Of a stretch of 8,371 nt of DNA, positions 1 through 5,911 are shown one piece after another. The stretch is from Candidatus Colicola coprequi (GTDB taxonomy: Bacteria > Bacteroidota > Bacteroidia > Bacteroidales > Paludibacteraceae). The stretch's first letter is position 1. Each line of letters opens with the position of its first letter. Made by a program: the position numbers and the translations under genes. The stretch covers positions 1 through 8,371 of the forward strand of contig JAGHSR010000117.1 of the NCBI GenBank assembly GCA_018065765.1. Reading direction: 5' to 3'. Under the pieces are notes generated by a model. That model was given only the letters and a program-made list of their open reading frames with translations. It was not told the DNA's origin and ran no database searches.

Positions 1-688
1 TAAGACGACCACGAGAGAGGGTGATGGTCATAGTTTCTTCAGGATTAGGACCGATGGCTTCGCGTACCATCTCCAATGCGTTGGCACTTTCGTAGTCGGC
101 ATCCGTATCTCCCTCACCTGCCACATTCACCACCTTAAACTGCCCCAAAACGGGGTGATTACGCAGTTTGGTACTTAAAGCCGCTGCCGCTGCTACGCTT
201 GGCACCGTCCAAAGGGAGTGCCGCAAGTTCTGACGCCACGCTAATTTGGAATAGGGATAGTTCTTCGCCGAATTGGAAGCCAAGAGATTGAGGAAAGCAT
301 CTACATCTTGGTCGTGCTTAAAGGTGCCGTCATCATTCACACGGAAGAACTCCGAGAAATTGAAAGCATGCTCATCGTCTTGGTACTTCTTTAATTCCAA
401 CGAGAGGTCAAAAGTATAGATATTCAATTTGGGCAAACAAGCATAAGGATTAGGTTCTGCCCAATGGGTCTTCTCCCAATCCTGCTTGGCTCGCTGCTCC
501 ATGACATAGTCCCAAGTATAAATCTCATCCTCCTTGTAGTCCTCAAACAGGTTGAACGGTGTGCCGGATAATTGGAGCATCTTGGTTTGGTCGTGGAAGA
601 TTTCACGGATAACCGCTAAGATGCCCCTTGTATGCTCGCTCAAACTCGTCAGATACCAAACGGTATGGGCGCGCCAGGGATTGAGCCG
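1..688 (-). pseudogene. 5'-truncated DEAD/DEAH (type III restriction R-subunit-like) helicase, running off left edge
   Basis: Reading the minus strand by hand gives an open frame from about 688 to the window edge, roughly 229 codons. A stop lies at 689-691 and there is no credible start. The protein contains LSGTPFNLF, a motif III-type SGTP segment (about 575-550), then DEIYTWDYVMEQRAK, an FREFF-like FSEFFRVNDDG segment, VVNVAGEGDTD, and at the edge TITLSRGRL. I recognise this order from large superfamily II helicases annotated as DEAD/DEAH helicase or restriction endonuclease R subunits in Bacteroidales. TITLSRGRL normally leads into a TTGVTV-type motif V, which must lie outside the window. 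The Walker A and DEAH motifs should lie upstream but are absent; transposase sequence takes their place. Homology probably begins near 660, and codons before that may be junction sequence. In the cell it would translocate DNA for restriction, but this copy looks dead unless a start is supplied. The family call is from memory, not a search. Confidence 0.72.
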
Positions 689-1046
689 TTATCGGCTCCG
701 TATCCATACGCATCTTTTAAAAAAGCCGCAAACTCTTTCGAGAAGCGAGTACCATCGGCTACCAAATCCCAATTTTTGCCGACACTCTTCCCGTCTGCAT
801 CCTTCCAACGGCGACGTCGAACGTGCAGAATAGTTTTGTGGTCACAGATGGGAAAATGCGTAATCTTAGACACTGCGTAGAATCCGTTGGGGGTAAGATC
901 TGTCCTATCTTCTGGTGCGAGAGTTTTCTCATCCAAATGAATGTTAATGACACCATTCTCAACCTCTACTTTCACTAACTCAAAAAACTCAACGACCTCC
1001 TTCGGGAGACTACTGATAATAATTGTTTGTAAGCGTTATCCATCAT
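649..1046 (-). pseudogene. ISAon1-type transposase N-terminal region, frameshifted and lacking its catalytic part
   Basis: The frame ending at 649 carries the pattern of the ISAon1-family transposase N-terminal protein: a VEVENGVINIHLDEK strand-rich start, then CDHKTILHVRRRRWKD, NWDLVADGTRFSKEFAAFLKD. No ATG opens this frame; only a GTG at 975 is available. One frame over, ATGs at 1046 and 1043 open MDNAYKQLLSVV. This fits the family start and joins the downstream LPKEVVEFFELVKVEV if one base is restored around 1006-1012. I therefore read it as a single gene with a one-base deletion. The DDE part that should follow at lower coordinates is missing, replaced after about 690-665 by helicase sequence. 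An in-frame T TTT TTA heptamer (724-718) sits where such elements often shift frame into the second ORF. It is a dead insertion-sequence remnant; I could not define the element's ends. Confidence 0.7.
718..724 (-). other. candidate -1 ribosomal slippery heptamer
   Basis: On the minus strand the codons GCT TTT TTA AAA give a T TTT TTA heptamer in the X XXY YYZ register of the transposase frame. The -1 frame after it continues only about a dozen codons, to the TAA at 689-691, so in this copy a shift would yield nothing useful. I infer that it is a relic of orfA-orfB fusion in the intact element. A chance T-run is the alternative. Confidence 0.35.
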
Positions 1047-1106
1047 ACTGAGCGTACAACAAAAACCGTGCTAAGCTCAAAGAAGATTGATACCTGCAAC
1101 GCTTAC
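1029..1106. repeat. 9-bp inverted repeat flanking the transposase start
   Basis: GTAAGCGTT at 1029-1037 is the exact complement of AACGCTTAC at 1098-1106. The left arm lies inside the first codons of the broken transposase gene and the right arm in its leader. It could be a hairpin in the transposase mRNA that limits translation, or chance: a 9-bp match in this space is uncommon but possible. Confidence 0.4.
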
Positions 1107-1129
1107 TTTAATCAAATTTTAAACACAGG

Positions 1130-1162
1130 CTTTGCAGGTGATCCGACTTTTCGCCTGCAAAG
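1130..1162. repeat. 9-bp inverted repeat, CTTTGCAGG / CCTGCAAAG
   Basis: The arms are at 1130-1138 and 1154-1162 with a 15-nt spacer. A third copy of the CCTGCAA core is at 1093-1099, so the core occurs three times in 70 bp upstream of the transposase fragment. This would fit transposase-binding sites near an IS end or an operator, but nothing else in the sequence decides between them. No T-run follows, so it is not a good terminator. Confidence 0.4.
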
Positions 1163-1340
1163 AGACTGCTTCAAAGTGTCATTTTGGTGTCACAAGGTAA
1201 TTTTTTATGTTTTTTCTCTCTTTTCTGTTTTTTTGTGGAGTATAGGGGATTCGTTCGGCTTTGCCATGTCGTACCCTTTGCGGGTTAAGAACCCTTACCT
1301 TGACATTGCGAACGTCACGCCATTGCGTCTGTGCTGGGCA

Positions 1341-1360
1341 GGATAGGGAAAACCCTATCC
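1341..1360. repeat. perfect 8-bp hairpin with AAAA loop
   Basis: GGATAGGG (1341-1348), loop AAAA, CCCTATCC (1353-1360). It is followed on the plus strand by GCGC and nine A residues, so in neither direction does the hairpin precede a T-run. It lies upstream of the promoter at 1385-1415 and so is not in the pgk leader. An operator for a dimeric regulator or part of a dispersed intergenic repeat are both possible. Confidence 0.5.
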
Positions 1361-1384
1361 GCGCAAAAAAAAATCTGTTTACTC

Positions 1385-1415
1385 TTGCCCATTTGGAAAA
1401 TTTGTAGTAATTTTG
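1385..1415 (+). promoter_or_regulatory. Bacteroidetes-type promoter for pgk operon
   Basis: TTG at 1385-1387, 20 nt, then TAATTTTG at 1408-1415, which matches the TAnnTTTG -7 consensus of the Bacteroidetes primary sigma factor. Transcription would start near 1421, leaving a leader of about 90 nt before the pgk ATG. An A9 tract at 1365-1373 lies just upstream. The leader has no Shine-Dalgarno box and is A/T-rich, as is usual in this phylum. Confidence 0.7.
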
Positions 1416-1509
1416 CAGCGGAAATAGCGTTTTGAACGAATCTATATTGATTAGAAACATAGAGAACGAAACTATTTATTGACCGAAATGACTAAACAAC
1501 TACTTATAT

Positions 1510-2763
1510 ATGATGACAATTGATAATTACAATTTTGCCGGTAAAAAAGCGATTGTTCGTGTGGACTTTAATGTGCCATTGGATGAAAACGGCACTATCA
1601 GCGACGATACGCGTATTCGTGGTGCTCTGCCTACTCTCAAGAAGATTTTGGCAGATGGTGGTGCTCTTATCATCATGAGCCACATGGGTAAGCCCAAAGG
1701 CAAACCTGCTGCCAAATACAGTCTCAGCCAAATCGTTGACGCTGTTTCTGTTGCGCTGGGCGTAAAAGTTCAGTTCGCTGACGATTGTGCCAAGGCTAAA
1801 GCACAGGCTGACGCCCTGAAATCCGGTGAGGTACTGATGTTGGAAAACCTCCGTTTTTATGCTGAGGAGGAAGGTAAGCCGGTAGGAATAGAGAAAGAAG
1901 ACCCTCAATATGAGGAGGCTAAGAAGGCCATGAAAGCCAGTCAAAAGGAGTTTGCCAAGACTCTCGCTTCCTATGCTGACTGTTATGTGAACGACGCTTT
2001 CGGTACCGCTCACCGCAAACATGCTTCCACCGCTGTTATTGCTGACTATTTTGATGTTGACAACAAGATGTTGGGGTACTTAATGGAGAAGGAAGTTCAG
2101 GCAGTTGACAACATACTGAGCAATATCCGTCGTCCGTTCACGGCCATCATGGGCGGCTCCAAAGTGAGCACCAAGATAGGTATCATTGAGAACCTGATGA
2201 ACAAGGTAGATAATCTCATCCTCTGCGGCGGCATGACCTACACTTTTGCTAAGGCTCAAGGCGGCAAGATAGGTAATTCCATCTGCGAGGACGATAAGTT
2301 GGAACTCGCACTGGATATCATCCGTCAAGCCAAAGAGAAAGGCGTTAACCTCGTCTTGGGAGTTGATTCCGTTTGTGCAGATAAGTTTGCCAACGATGCT
2401 AACCTAAAAGTATGTGAAAGCAACGACATTCCCGAAGGATGGGAAGGCATGGACGCAGGTCCTAAGAGCCGTGAGCTATTCCGCAACGCCATCAGTGGTG
2501 CTCAGACTATTCTGTGGAACGGCCCTGCCGGTGTGTTTGAGTTTGACAACTTCACAGCCGGAAGCAAGGCTATCGCTGAGGCTATCGCTGAGGCAACCGA
2601 CAAGGGCGCATACAGTCTGATAGGTGGTGGTGACAGTGTGGCTTGTATCAACAAGTTTGGCATGTCCGACCGTGTCAGTTATATTTCCACCGGAGGTGGT
2701 GCGTTGCTCGAAGCTATCGAAGGAAAAGTGCTCCCGGGCGTGGCTGCTATCAAAGGCGAATAA
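1510..2763 (+). CDS. pgk: phosphoglycerate kinase
   Basis: Cytosolic glycolytic enzyme that moves phosphate from 1,3-bisphosphoglycerate to ADP, giving 3-phosphoglycerate and ATP, reversibly. At 417 residues it has normal length. In the N-lobe are VDFNVPLD (18-25), RIRGALPTLK (35-44), SHMGKPKG (57-64), ENLRFYAEE (112-120) and NDAFGTAHRKH (161-171), which bind the 3-phosphoglycerate side. Then come GGSKVSTK (215-222) and LCGGMTYTF (238-246). In the C-lobe, WNGPAGVFEF (336-345), GGGDSVACINKFG (372-384) and STGGGALLE (393-401) form the nucleotide site. All key segments are intact. Two ATGs lie in tandem, at 1510 and 1513; either may be used. It is first in a likely operon with the DUF3127 gene 34 nt downstream. 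The 12-bp tandem repeat GCTATCGCTGAG at 2569-2592 encodes AIAEAIAE and stays in frame. Confidence 0.97.
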   Translation: MMTIDNYNFAGKKAIVRVDFNVPLDENGTISDDTRIRGALPTLKKILADGGALIIMSHMGKPKGKPAAKYSLSQIVDAVSVALGVKVQFADDCAKAKAQADALKSGEVLMLENLRFYAEEEGKPVGIEKEDPQYEEAKKAMKASQKEFAKTLASYADCYVNDAFGTAHRKHASTAVIADYFDVDNKMLGYLMEKEVQAVDNILSNIRRPFTAIMGGSKVSTKIGIIENLMNKVDNLILCGGMTYTFAKAQGGKIGNSICEDDKLELALDIIRQAKEKGVNLVLGVDSVCADKFANDANLKVCESNDIPEGWEGMDAGPKSRELFRNAISGAQTILWNGPAGVFEFDNFTAGSKAIAEAIAEATDKGAYSLIGGGDSVACINKFGMSDRVSYISTGGGALLEAIEGKVLPGVAAIKGE

Positions 2764-2797
2764 ACATATTACTATCAACTAATAAATCGAATGAATA

Positions 2798-3199
2798 ATG
2801 GAAATTGTAGGTAAAATAATTCAAGCCCTTCCAATCCAACAAGGTACGAGTGCAAAGACCGGTAATCCGTGGAAAATGGCCAGTTATGTACTGGAAACAC
2901 AAGAACAATATCCCCGTAAGGTGTGCTTTGAGATATTTGGTGAGGAACGTATCAACAACAACCCGTGCAAGGTGGACGATGTTGTCACCGTATCGTTTGA
3001 TATTGAGTCGCGCGAGTTTAATGGTCGTTGGTACACCAGTATTCGCGCTTGGAAGGTTCAGCAGGGCGTGGTTGCCGCAGATGCTTCAGCACCGCAACCA
3101 GCACCACAGGCAGCTCCTCAAGCAGCAGCTCCACAACCTGCCACGGGTACTTTTGACGCAGCCCCCGGCGTGGACGAAAGTGGTGATCTTCCGTTCTAA
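2798..3199 (+). CDS. DUF3127 OB-fold protein with SSB-like acidic tip
   Basis: A 133-residue protein of the Bacteroidetes DUF3127 family. Residues 1-90 form the conserved domain: MEIVGKIIQALP, KMASYVLETQEQYPRKVCF (about 27-45) and VTVSFDIESREFNGRWYT (about 63-80) ending in IRAWKV. The strand pattern and the NGRWYT...AWKV ending resemble a small OB fold such as SSB. Residues 93-117 are a flexible Ala/Pro/Gln linker, and the chain ends DESGDLPF, close to the DDDIPF tip by which SSB recruits partner enzymes. I infer single-stranded nucleic acid binding, but the family is not characterised to my knowledge. It lies 34 nt after pgk. Its stop codon shares a base with the next ATG (TAATG), so the downstream phosphoesterase is probably translationally coupled. 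It is not the canonical ssb gene. Confidence 0.88.
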   Translation: MEIVGKIIQALPIQQGTSAKTGNPWKMASYVLETQEQYPRKVCFEIFGEERINNNPCKVDDVVTVSFDIESREFNGRWYTSIRAWKVQQGVVAADASAPQPAPQAAPQAAAPQPATGTFDAAPGVDESGDLPF

Positions 3200-4161
3200 T
3201 GAGAAGACTAAAATACATCATCTTATCCATCATTATAGTGAGCGGCGTAGTACTCTGCGCCGTTCGCTGGCGTGTGTGGTTTGTCAACCCCGCAGAGCCC
3301 GAGTTCACCGGCGATACGCTGACCTATCACTTCGCTACGTTTGGACAAAAGTCTGTTCCGGGATTTGTGCAGACGGCTGACGGTTGGCAGGACAAGAAAT
3401 GCCCCGATAGCCTGCAATTTATTCTCTTGGGAGATGTGCACAATACGGTGGAGAATCTTCAGTGGACGCAGATGGCAGAACGTCATCCGGATGTAGATTT
3501 TTATGCCCAACTGGGTGATTTCATAGACCGTTGCTACTTCTACTACGCGCAACAGCTCTATCACCAGCTCAACGGCACTCCGTTTGCTCAGCTGCCGGTC
3601 GCCACTTGTCCGGGTAATCATGAATATACCAAAGGTATTGTACGCACATTGTCCGATATGTGGTATCAGATTTTTCCCAATCCACACAACGGACCTCAGC
3701 GCTACCTTGGTAGCACCTATTACATAGATTTTCCCAATCTCCGTTTGATAGCCATCGACACGAACGGTCTCCATTCGTTGTCCGACTACACGATCGTGCA
3801 TACATGGGCAATGGAAGCCCTACAAGGTGCCGGCAATCGTTTTCGTGTTGTCATGATGCACCATCCCGTCTATTCGTCTGCTCGTGGACGGCAGAATGTG
3901 CTTATTCACGTGACATTCCGCAGTTTGGCCTCTCAGGCTAACCTTATTTTCTCAGGGCATGACCACAATTACATCCGTCGTTTACCCTTTGTGGGAACGA
4001 ACGCAACGACCAGATACCATCGCCCTAAAAACGCATCTGCACCTGCATATTCGACGGAGCAACTCTACCAACTCATCACCGTCACTGCCGACTCGTTGCG
4101 CATGGAAACGCGACTGATGAACACGGGCGAGTTGTGTGATGAAGTGACCTTAGGTCATTAG
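3199..4161 (+). CDS. membrane-anchored calcineurin-like metallophosphoesterase
   Basis: 320 residues. An N-terminal hydrophobic helix (about 5-22) after MRRLK suggests a signal anchor, with the catalytic domain outside the inner membrane. The cysteine at 20 follows VVL rather than a lipobox, so a lipoprotein is unlikely. All five motifs of the two-metal phosphoesterase family are present: GDVHN (78-82), GDFIDR (106-111), GNHE (139-142), HHP (221-223) and GHDHN (253-257), which supply the Asp, Asn and His metal ligands. The substrate cannot be read from the sequence; nucleotides, phosphoproteins or phospholipids are all possible for this fold. The ATG overlaps the stop of the DUF3127 gene by one base, indicating coupled translation in the pgk operon. 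The 3' end overlaps the convergent recO by 12 nt and no terminator separates them. Confidence 0.9.
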   Translation: MRRLKYIILSIIIVSGVVLCAVRWRVWFVNPAEPEFTGDTLTYHFATFGQKSVPGFVQTADGWQDKKCPDSLQFILLGDVHNTVENLQWTQMAERHPDVDFYAQLGDFIDRCYFYYAQQLYHQLNGTPFAQLPVATCPGNHEYTKGIVRTLSDMWYQIFPNPHNGPQRYLGSTYYIDFPNLRLIAIDTNGLHSLSDYTIVHTWAMEALQGAGNRFRVVMMHHPVYSSARGRQNVLIHVTFRSLASQANLIFSGHDHNYIRRLPFVGTNATTRYHRPKNASAPAYSTEQLYQLITVTADSLRMETRLMNTGELCDEVTLGH

Positions 4162-4635
4162 TATCGTCTTCACTATTTCCAGGGATTTGAGTTCACGCCA
4201 CTCATCCAACATTTCTCCCCCATAGCCGAGCAACATGGATAGGCGTGTGAGAAACTGCATCGGTTGTTCGCTAATGTTATCCGCTGTGTCAATGTCTCGT
4301 ATGACCTGCGTTAGGTAGTCATATAGGGCTACATCTTCCATAGGGTGTCGGAGGGTCTTGCTCATCACTTCCGCCATGAACATCGCCATACATTGCCTCT
4401 CTACGTCCATGTGCATACGTTTAGGCACGTAGTTGAGCGTTACACTCCCCACCGAAGGTATGGTCAGTCGGGTATTGCCTGAGTAGGTGATATCCACTAT
4501 CGCCATAGGCGTGAGCACCGATTTCCACTTGTTGCCATATACCATGCACTGCTCGCGTCCCTTTTCGCGCGAATAGAGATGCAGAATACAACTTTTGTCG
4601 TTGTGCTTTTGTAAGGATATGACGATAGCTTCCAT
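4150..4635 (-). CDS. recO: compact DNA repair protein RecO
   Basis: RecO works with RecR to load RecA on SSB-coated single strands in gap repair. From the ATG at 4635 this is 161 residues: an OB-type N-domain (about 1-70, with AIVISLQKHNDKSCILHLYS and MAIVDITYSG) and a helical part (KRMHMDVERQCMAMFMAEV, 72-90; FLTRLSMLLGY, 128-138). Bacteroidales RecO is usually near 240 residues. Here about 70 residues of the C-terminal region are missing between LLGYGG and the usual ending LKSLEIVKTIL, yet that ending is kept, so it looks like an internal contraction rather than a frameshift. A TTG at 4647 could extend the frame, but it falls inside the -7 promoter box, so ATG 4635 is preferred. It is divergent from rmuC and overlaps the phosphoesterase 3' end by 12 nt. 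The RecO call rests on remembered homologues. Confidence 0.78.
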   Translation of the reverse strand: MEAIVISLQKHNDKSCILHLYSREKGREQCMVYGNKWKSVLTPMAIVDITYSGNTRLTIPSVGSVTLNYVPKRMHMDVERQCMAMFMAEVMSKTLRHPMEDVALYDYLTQVIRDIDTADNISEQPMQFLTRLSMLLGYGGEMLDEWRELKSLEIVKTILMT

Positions 4636-4644
4636 AAGGAGCCA

Positions 4645-4676
4645 CAAAGATACAACTTTTTTTGTATATATTCAAA
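4645..4676 (-). promoter_or_regulatory. promoter for recO, giving an almost leaderless mRNA
   Basis: On the minus strand, TTTG at 4676-4673, 20 nt, then TATCTTTG at 4652-4645 match the Bacteroidetes -33/-7 form exactly. Transcription would start about 4638-4641, only some 3-6 nt before the ATG at 4635. The -33 box lies between the two boxes of the rmuC promoter on the other strand. Confidence 0.65.
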
Positions 4677-4692
4677 ATATTTACTACTTTTG
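4661..4692 (+). promoter_or_regulatory. promoter for rmuC
   Basis: TTTG at 4661-4664, 20 nt, then TACTTTTG at 4685-4692, a full match to the Bacteroidetes TTTG/TAnnTTTG promoter. The expected start near 4698 leaves a leader of about 14 nt before ATG 4712. It interlocks with the recO promoter on the opposite strand, so polymerase could not sit on both at once. Confidence 0.72.
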
Positions 4693-4711
4693 CAGTCTCA
4701 AATTCTATATT

Positions 4712-5911
4712 ATGGAAACGATTATCCTTATTGTTTTTCTTGTTTTAGCGGTGGTAGCCGTTGTGTTTATCACCATTACCCAACGCAAGCACTATAGCGA
4801 AATGCTCCGCATGCAAAACGAATCGCACGAGGCGGCTCTACAGTCACAAAAGGCCGTTTTCAACGAACAAATCGCCCTACTCAAGGAGGAGGTCAAAACA
4901 TCCACAGCAGAGGTTTTGCGCGTTCGTCAAGAAGAGCTCAAGTCCACCAATCGGGAGGAAGTGGGCAAGATCATAGACCCGCTACACAAGGAGATAGAGC
5001 GCATGGAGCGGTTGCTGGCTGAGAACAAAGAAGGAAACGACAAGAACACCTCTTCGCTGGAAGGGCAGATTCGTGCAATGATGATGCAGTCCGATAAGTT
5101 AGGTCGCGAGGCGAACAACCTGGCAGAAGCCATGAAACATCGTGGTAAGGTGCACGGTGACTTCTCGGAGATGGTGCTGGAGGAGATCTTGGAAAACTCC
5201 GGGTTGCAACGCAATTTTCAGTTCTTCACTCAGCAGAGTTACAAGGGCGAACACGGCAACGAACTGCGTCCGGATGTAGTGGTCAAGTGTCCCGGTCAGG
5301 ATGGCGGGGAAGGTGTCATCATCGTGGATAGCAAGTGCTCGTTGACAGCCTGGAGCGACTATGTAGGCGCAGAGACGGATGAACAACGCGAGGAAGCCAA
5401 ACGCCGTAATCTGCTTTCCGTTAAGCAGCATATCAAGGAACTGGCGGACAAGAACTACACCAAGTATGTACCGTCTGCCATGAAATACGCTCTGATGTTC
5501 ATTCCCAACGAAGGAGCATACGTATTGGCACTCAATAGTGATAACATGCTCAATCAGGAGGCGTTTCGTCAAGGTGTAATACTGGTCAATCCTACTTCGC
5601 TCATGATGGTTCTGTTTCTTGTTTGGCAATCATGGCAAAGCACTCATCAGGAGGACAATTGCCGTGCCATACTGGAGGCAGCAGCGGATATGTGTGATAA
5701 GATGACCGGTGTGGTTGACACCTTCACGACGCTTGGCAATCAGTTTGATACCGCCACACGCACCTACGAGAGAGCAATGGGACAGTTATCTGAGGGGCGC
5801 GGTAATCTGCTCGGCAAGATGGAATCGCTCAAGTCTCTGGGGGTAGTTGCTACCAAGCGCGCTAAAGTCAAACGCCTTAAACGATCTGAGATTGAGGAAG
5901 AGGTGAATTGA
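4712..5911 (+). CDS. rmuC: RmuC-type DNA recombination protein
   Basis: 399 residues from ATG 4712. An in-frame start at 4595 is rejected because the promoter lies inside that extension. The order is an N-terminal membrane helix (about 2-21), a long coiled coil (about 25-140) and the RmuC domain (about 145-350). In the domain, HGDFSEMVLEEILENSGL (148-165) matches the family WGE..LE.iLe.sGL block. RPDVVV (186-191) and VDSKCSLTAW (205-214) carry the D...DxK residues of a PD-(D/E)xK-like nuclease fold. FIPNEGAYVLAL (263-274) matches the family FvP.E.a. segment. RmuC in E. coli limits inversions at short inverted repeats, and it is thought to be a membrane-tethered nuclease. The gene shares a divergent promoter region with recO and lies 43 nt ahead of the HAD gene, probably co-transcribed. 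Confidence 0.93.
   Translation: METIILIVFLVLAVVAVVFITITQRKHYSEMLRMQNESHEAALQSQKAVFNEQIALLKEEVKTSTAEVLRVRQEELKSTNREEVGKIIDPLHKEIERMERLLAENKEGNDKNTSSLEGQIRAMMMQSDKLGREANNLAEAMKHRGKVHGDFSEMVLEEILENSGLQRNFQFFTQQSYKGEHGNELRPDVVVKCPGQDGGEGVIIVDSKCSLTAWSDYVGAETDEQREEAKRRNLLSVKQHIKELADKNYTKYVPSAMKYALMFIPNEGAYVLALNSDNMLNQEAFRQGVILVNPTSLMMVLFLVWQSWQSTHQEDNCRAILEAAADMCDKMTGVVDTFTTLGNQFDTATRTYERAMGQLSEGRGNLLGKMESLKSLGVVATKRAKVKRLKRSEIEEEVN

Larger units (their letters stand above)
1047..1384. other. gene-free stretch between IS remnant and pgk promoter
   Basis: No convincing coding region lies here on either strand. It holds the inverted repeats described separately, a T-rich run at about 1199-1237, two competing short stems around 1273-1294 (ACCC...GGGT and GGGTT-AAG-AACCC), a repeated CATTGCG near 1304 and 1321, and a perfect hairpin at 1341-1360 followed by nine A residues (1365-1373). 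The A-run sits just upstream of the promoter -33 box, where it could act like an UP element. Open frames of 93 and 107 codons cross the region but show no domain that I recognise, and the 93-codon one runs through the pgk promoter. Confidence 0.5.

Noticed and set aside
649..975. Complete small gene starting at GTG 975
   Set aside because: Family-like residues continue upstream of 975 (ELVKVEV, LPKEVVEFF) and join an ATG at 1043/1046 after one base is restored, so this is part of a broken longer gene.
1023..1346. 107-codon plus-strand frame
   Set aside because: It begins antisense to the transposase start and crosses hairpins and T-runs; there is no family-like pattern.
1341..1373. Hairpin plus A9 as an intrinsic terminator
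   Set aside because: The T-run would precede the stem on the minus strand and is absent after it on the plus strand, so neither direction gives a terminator.
1179..1460. 93-codon minus-strand frame in the pgk upstream region
   Set aside because: It runs through the pgk promoter, is rich in basic residues and repeats, and shows no recognisable domain. More likely non-coding.
1504..2022. 172-codon frame antisense to pgk
   Set aside because: Shadow of the strongly conserved pgk coding sequence.
2569..2592. 12-bp tandem repeat in pgk as a phase-variable tract
   Set aside because: Only two units, in frame, encoding a helix that fits the protein; no sign of switching.
3199..3270. Lipoprotein signal on the phosphoesterase
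   Set aside because: Cys20 is preceded by VVL with no small residue at -1, so a membrane anchor is a better reading.
3223..3801. 192-codon frame antisense to the phosphoesterase
   Set aside because: The plus strand carries all five metallophosphoesterase motifs, so the antisense frame is a by-product.
5099..5629. 176-codon frame antisense to rmuC
   Set aside because: The plus strand carries the conserved RmuC domain.
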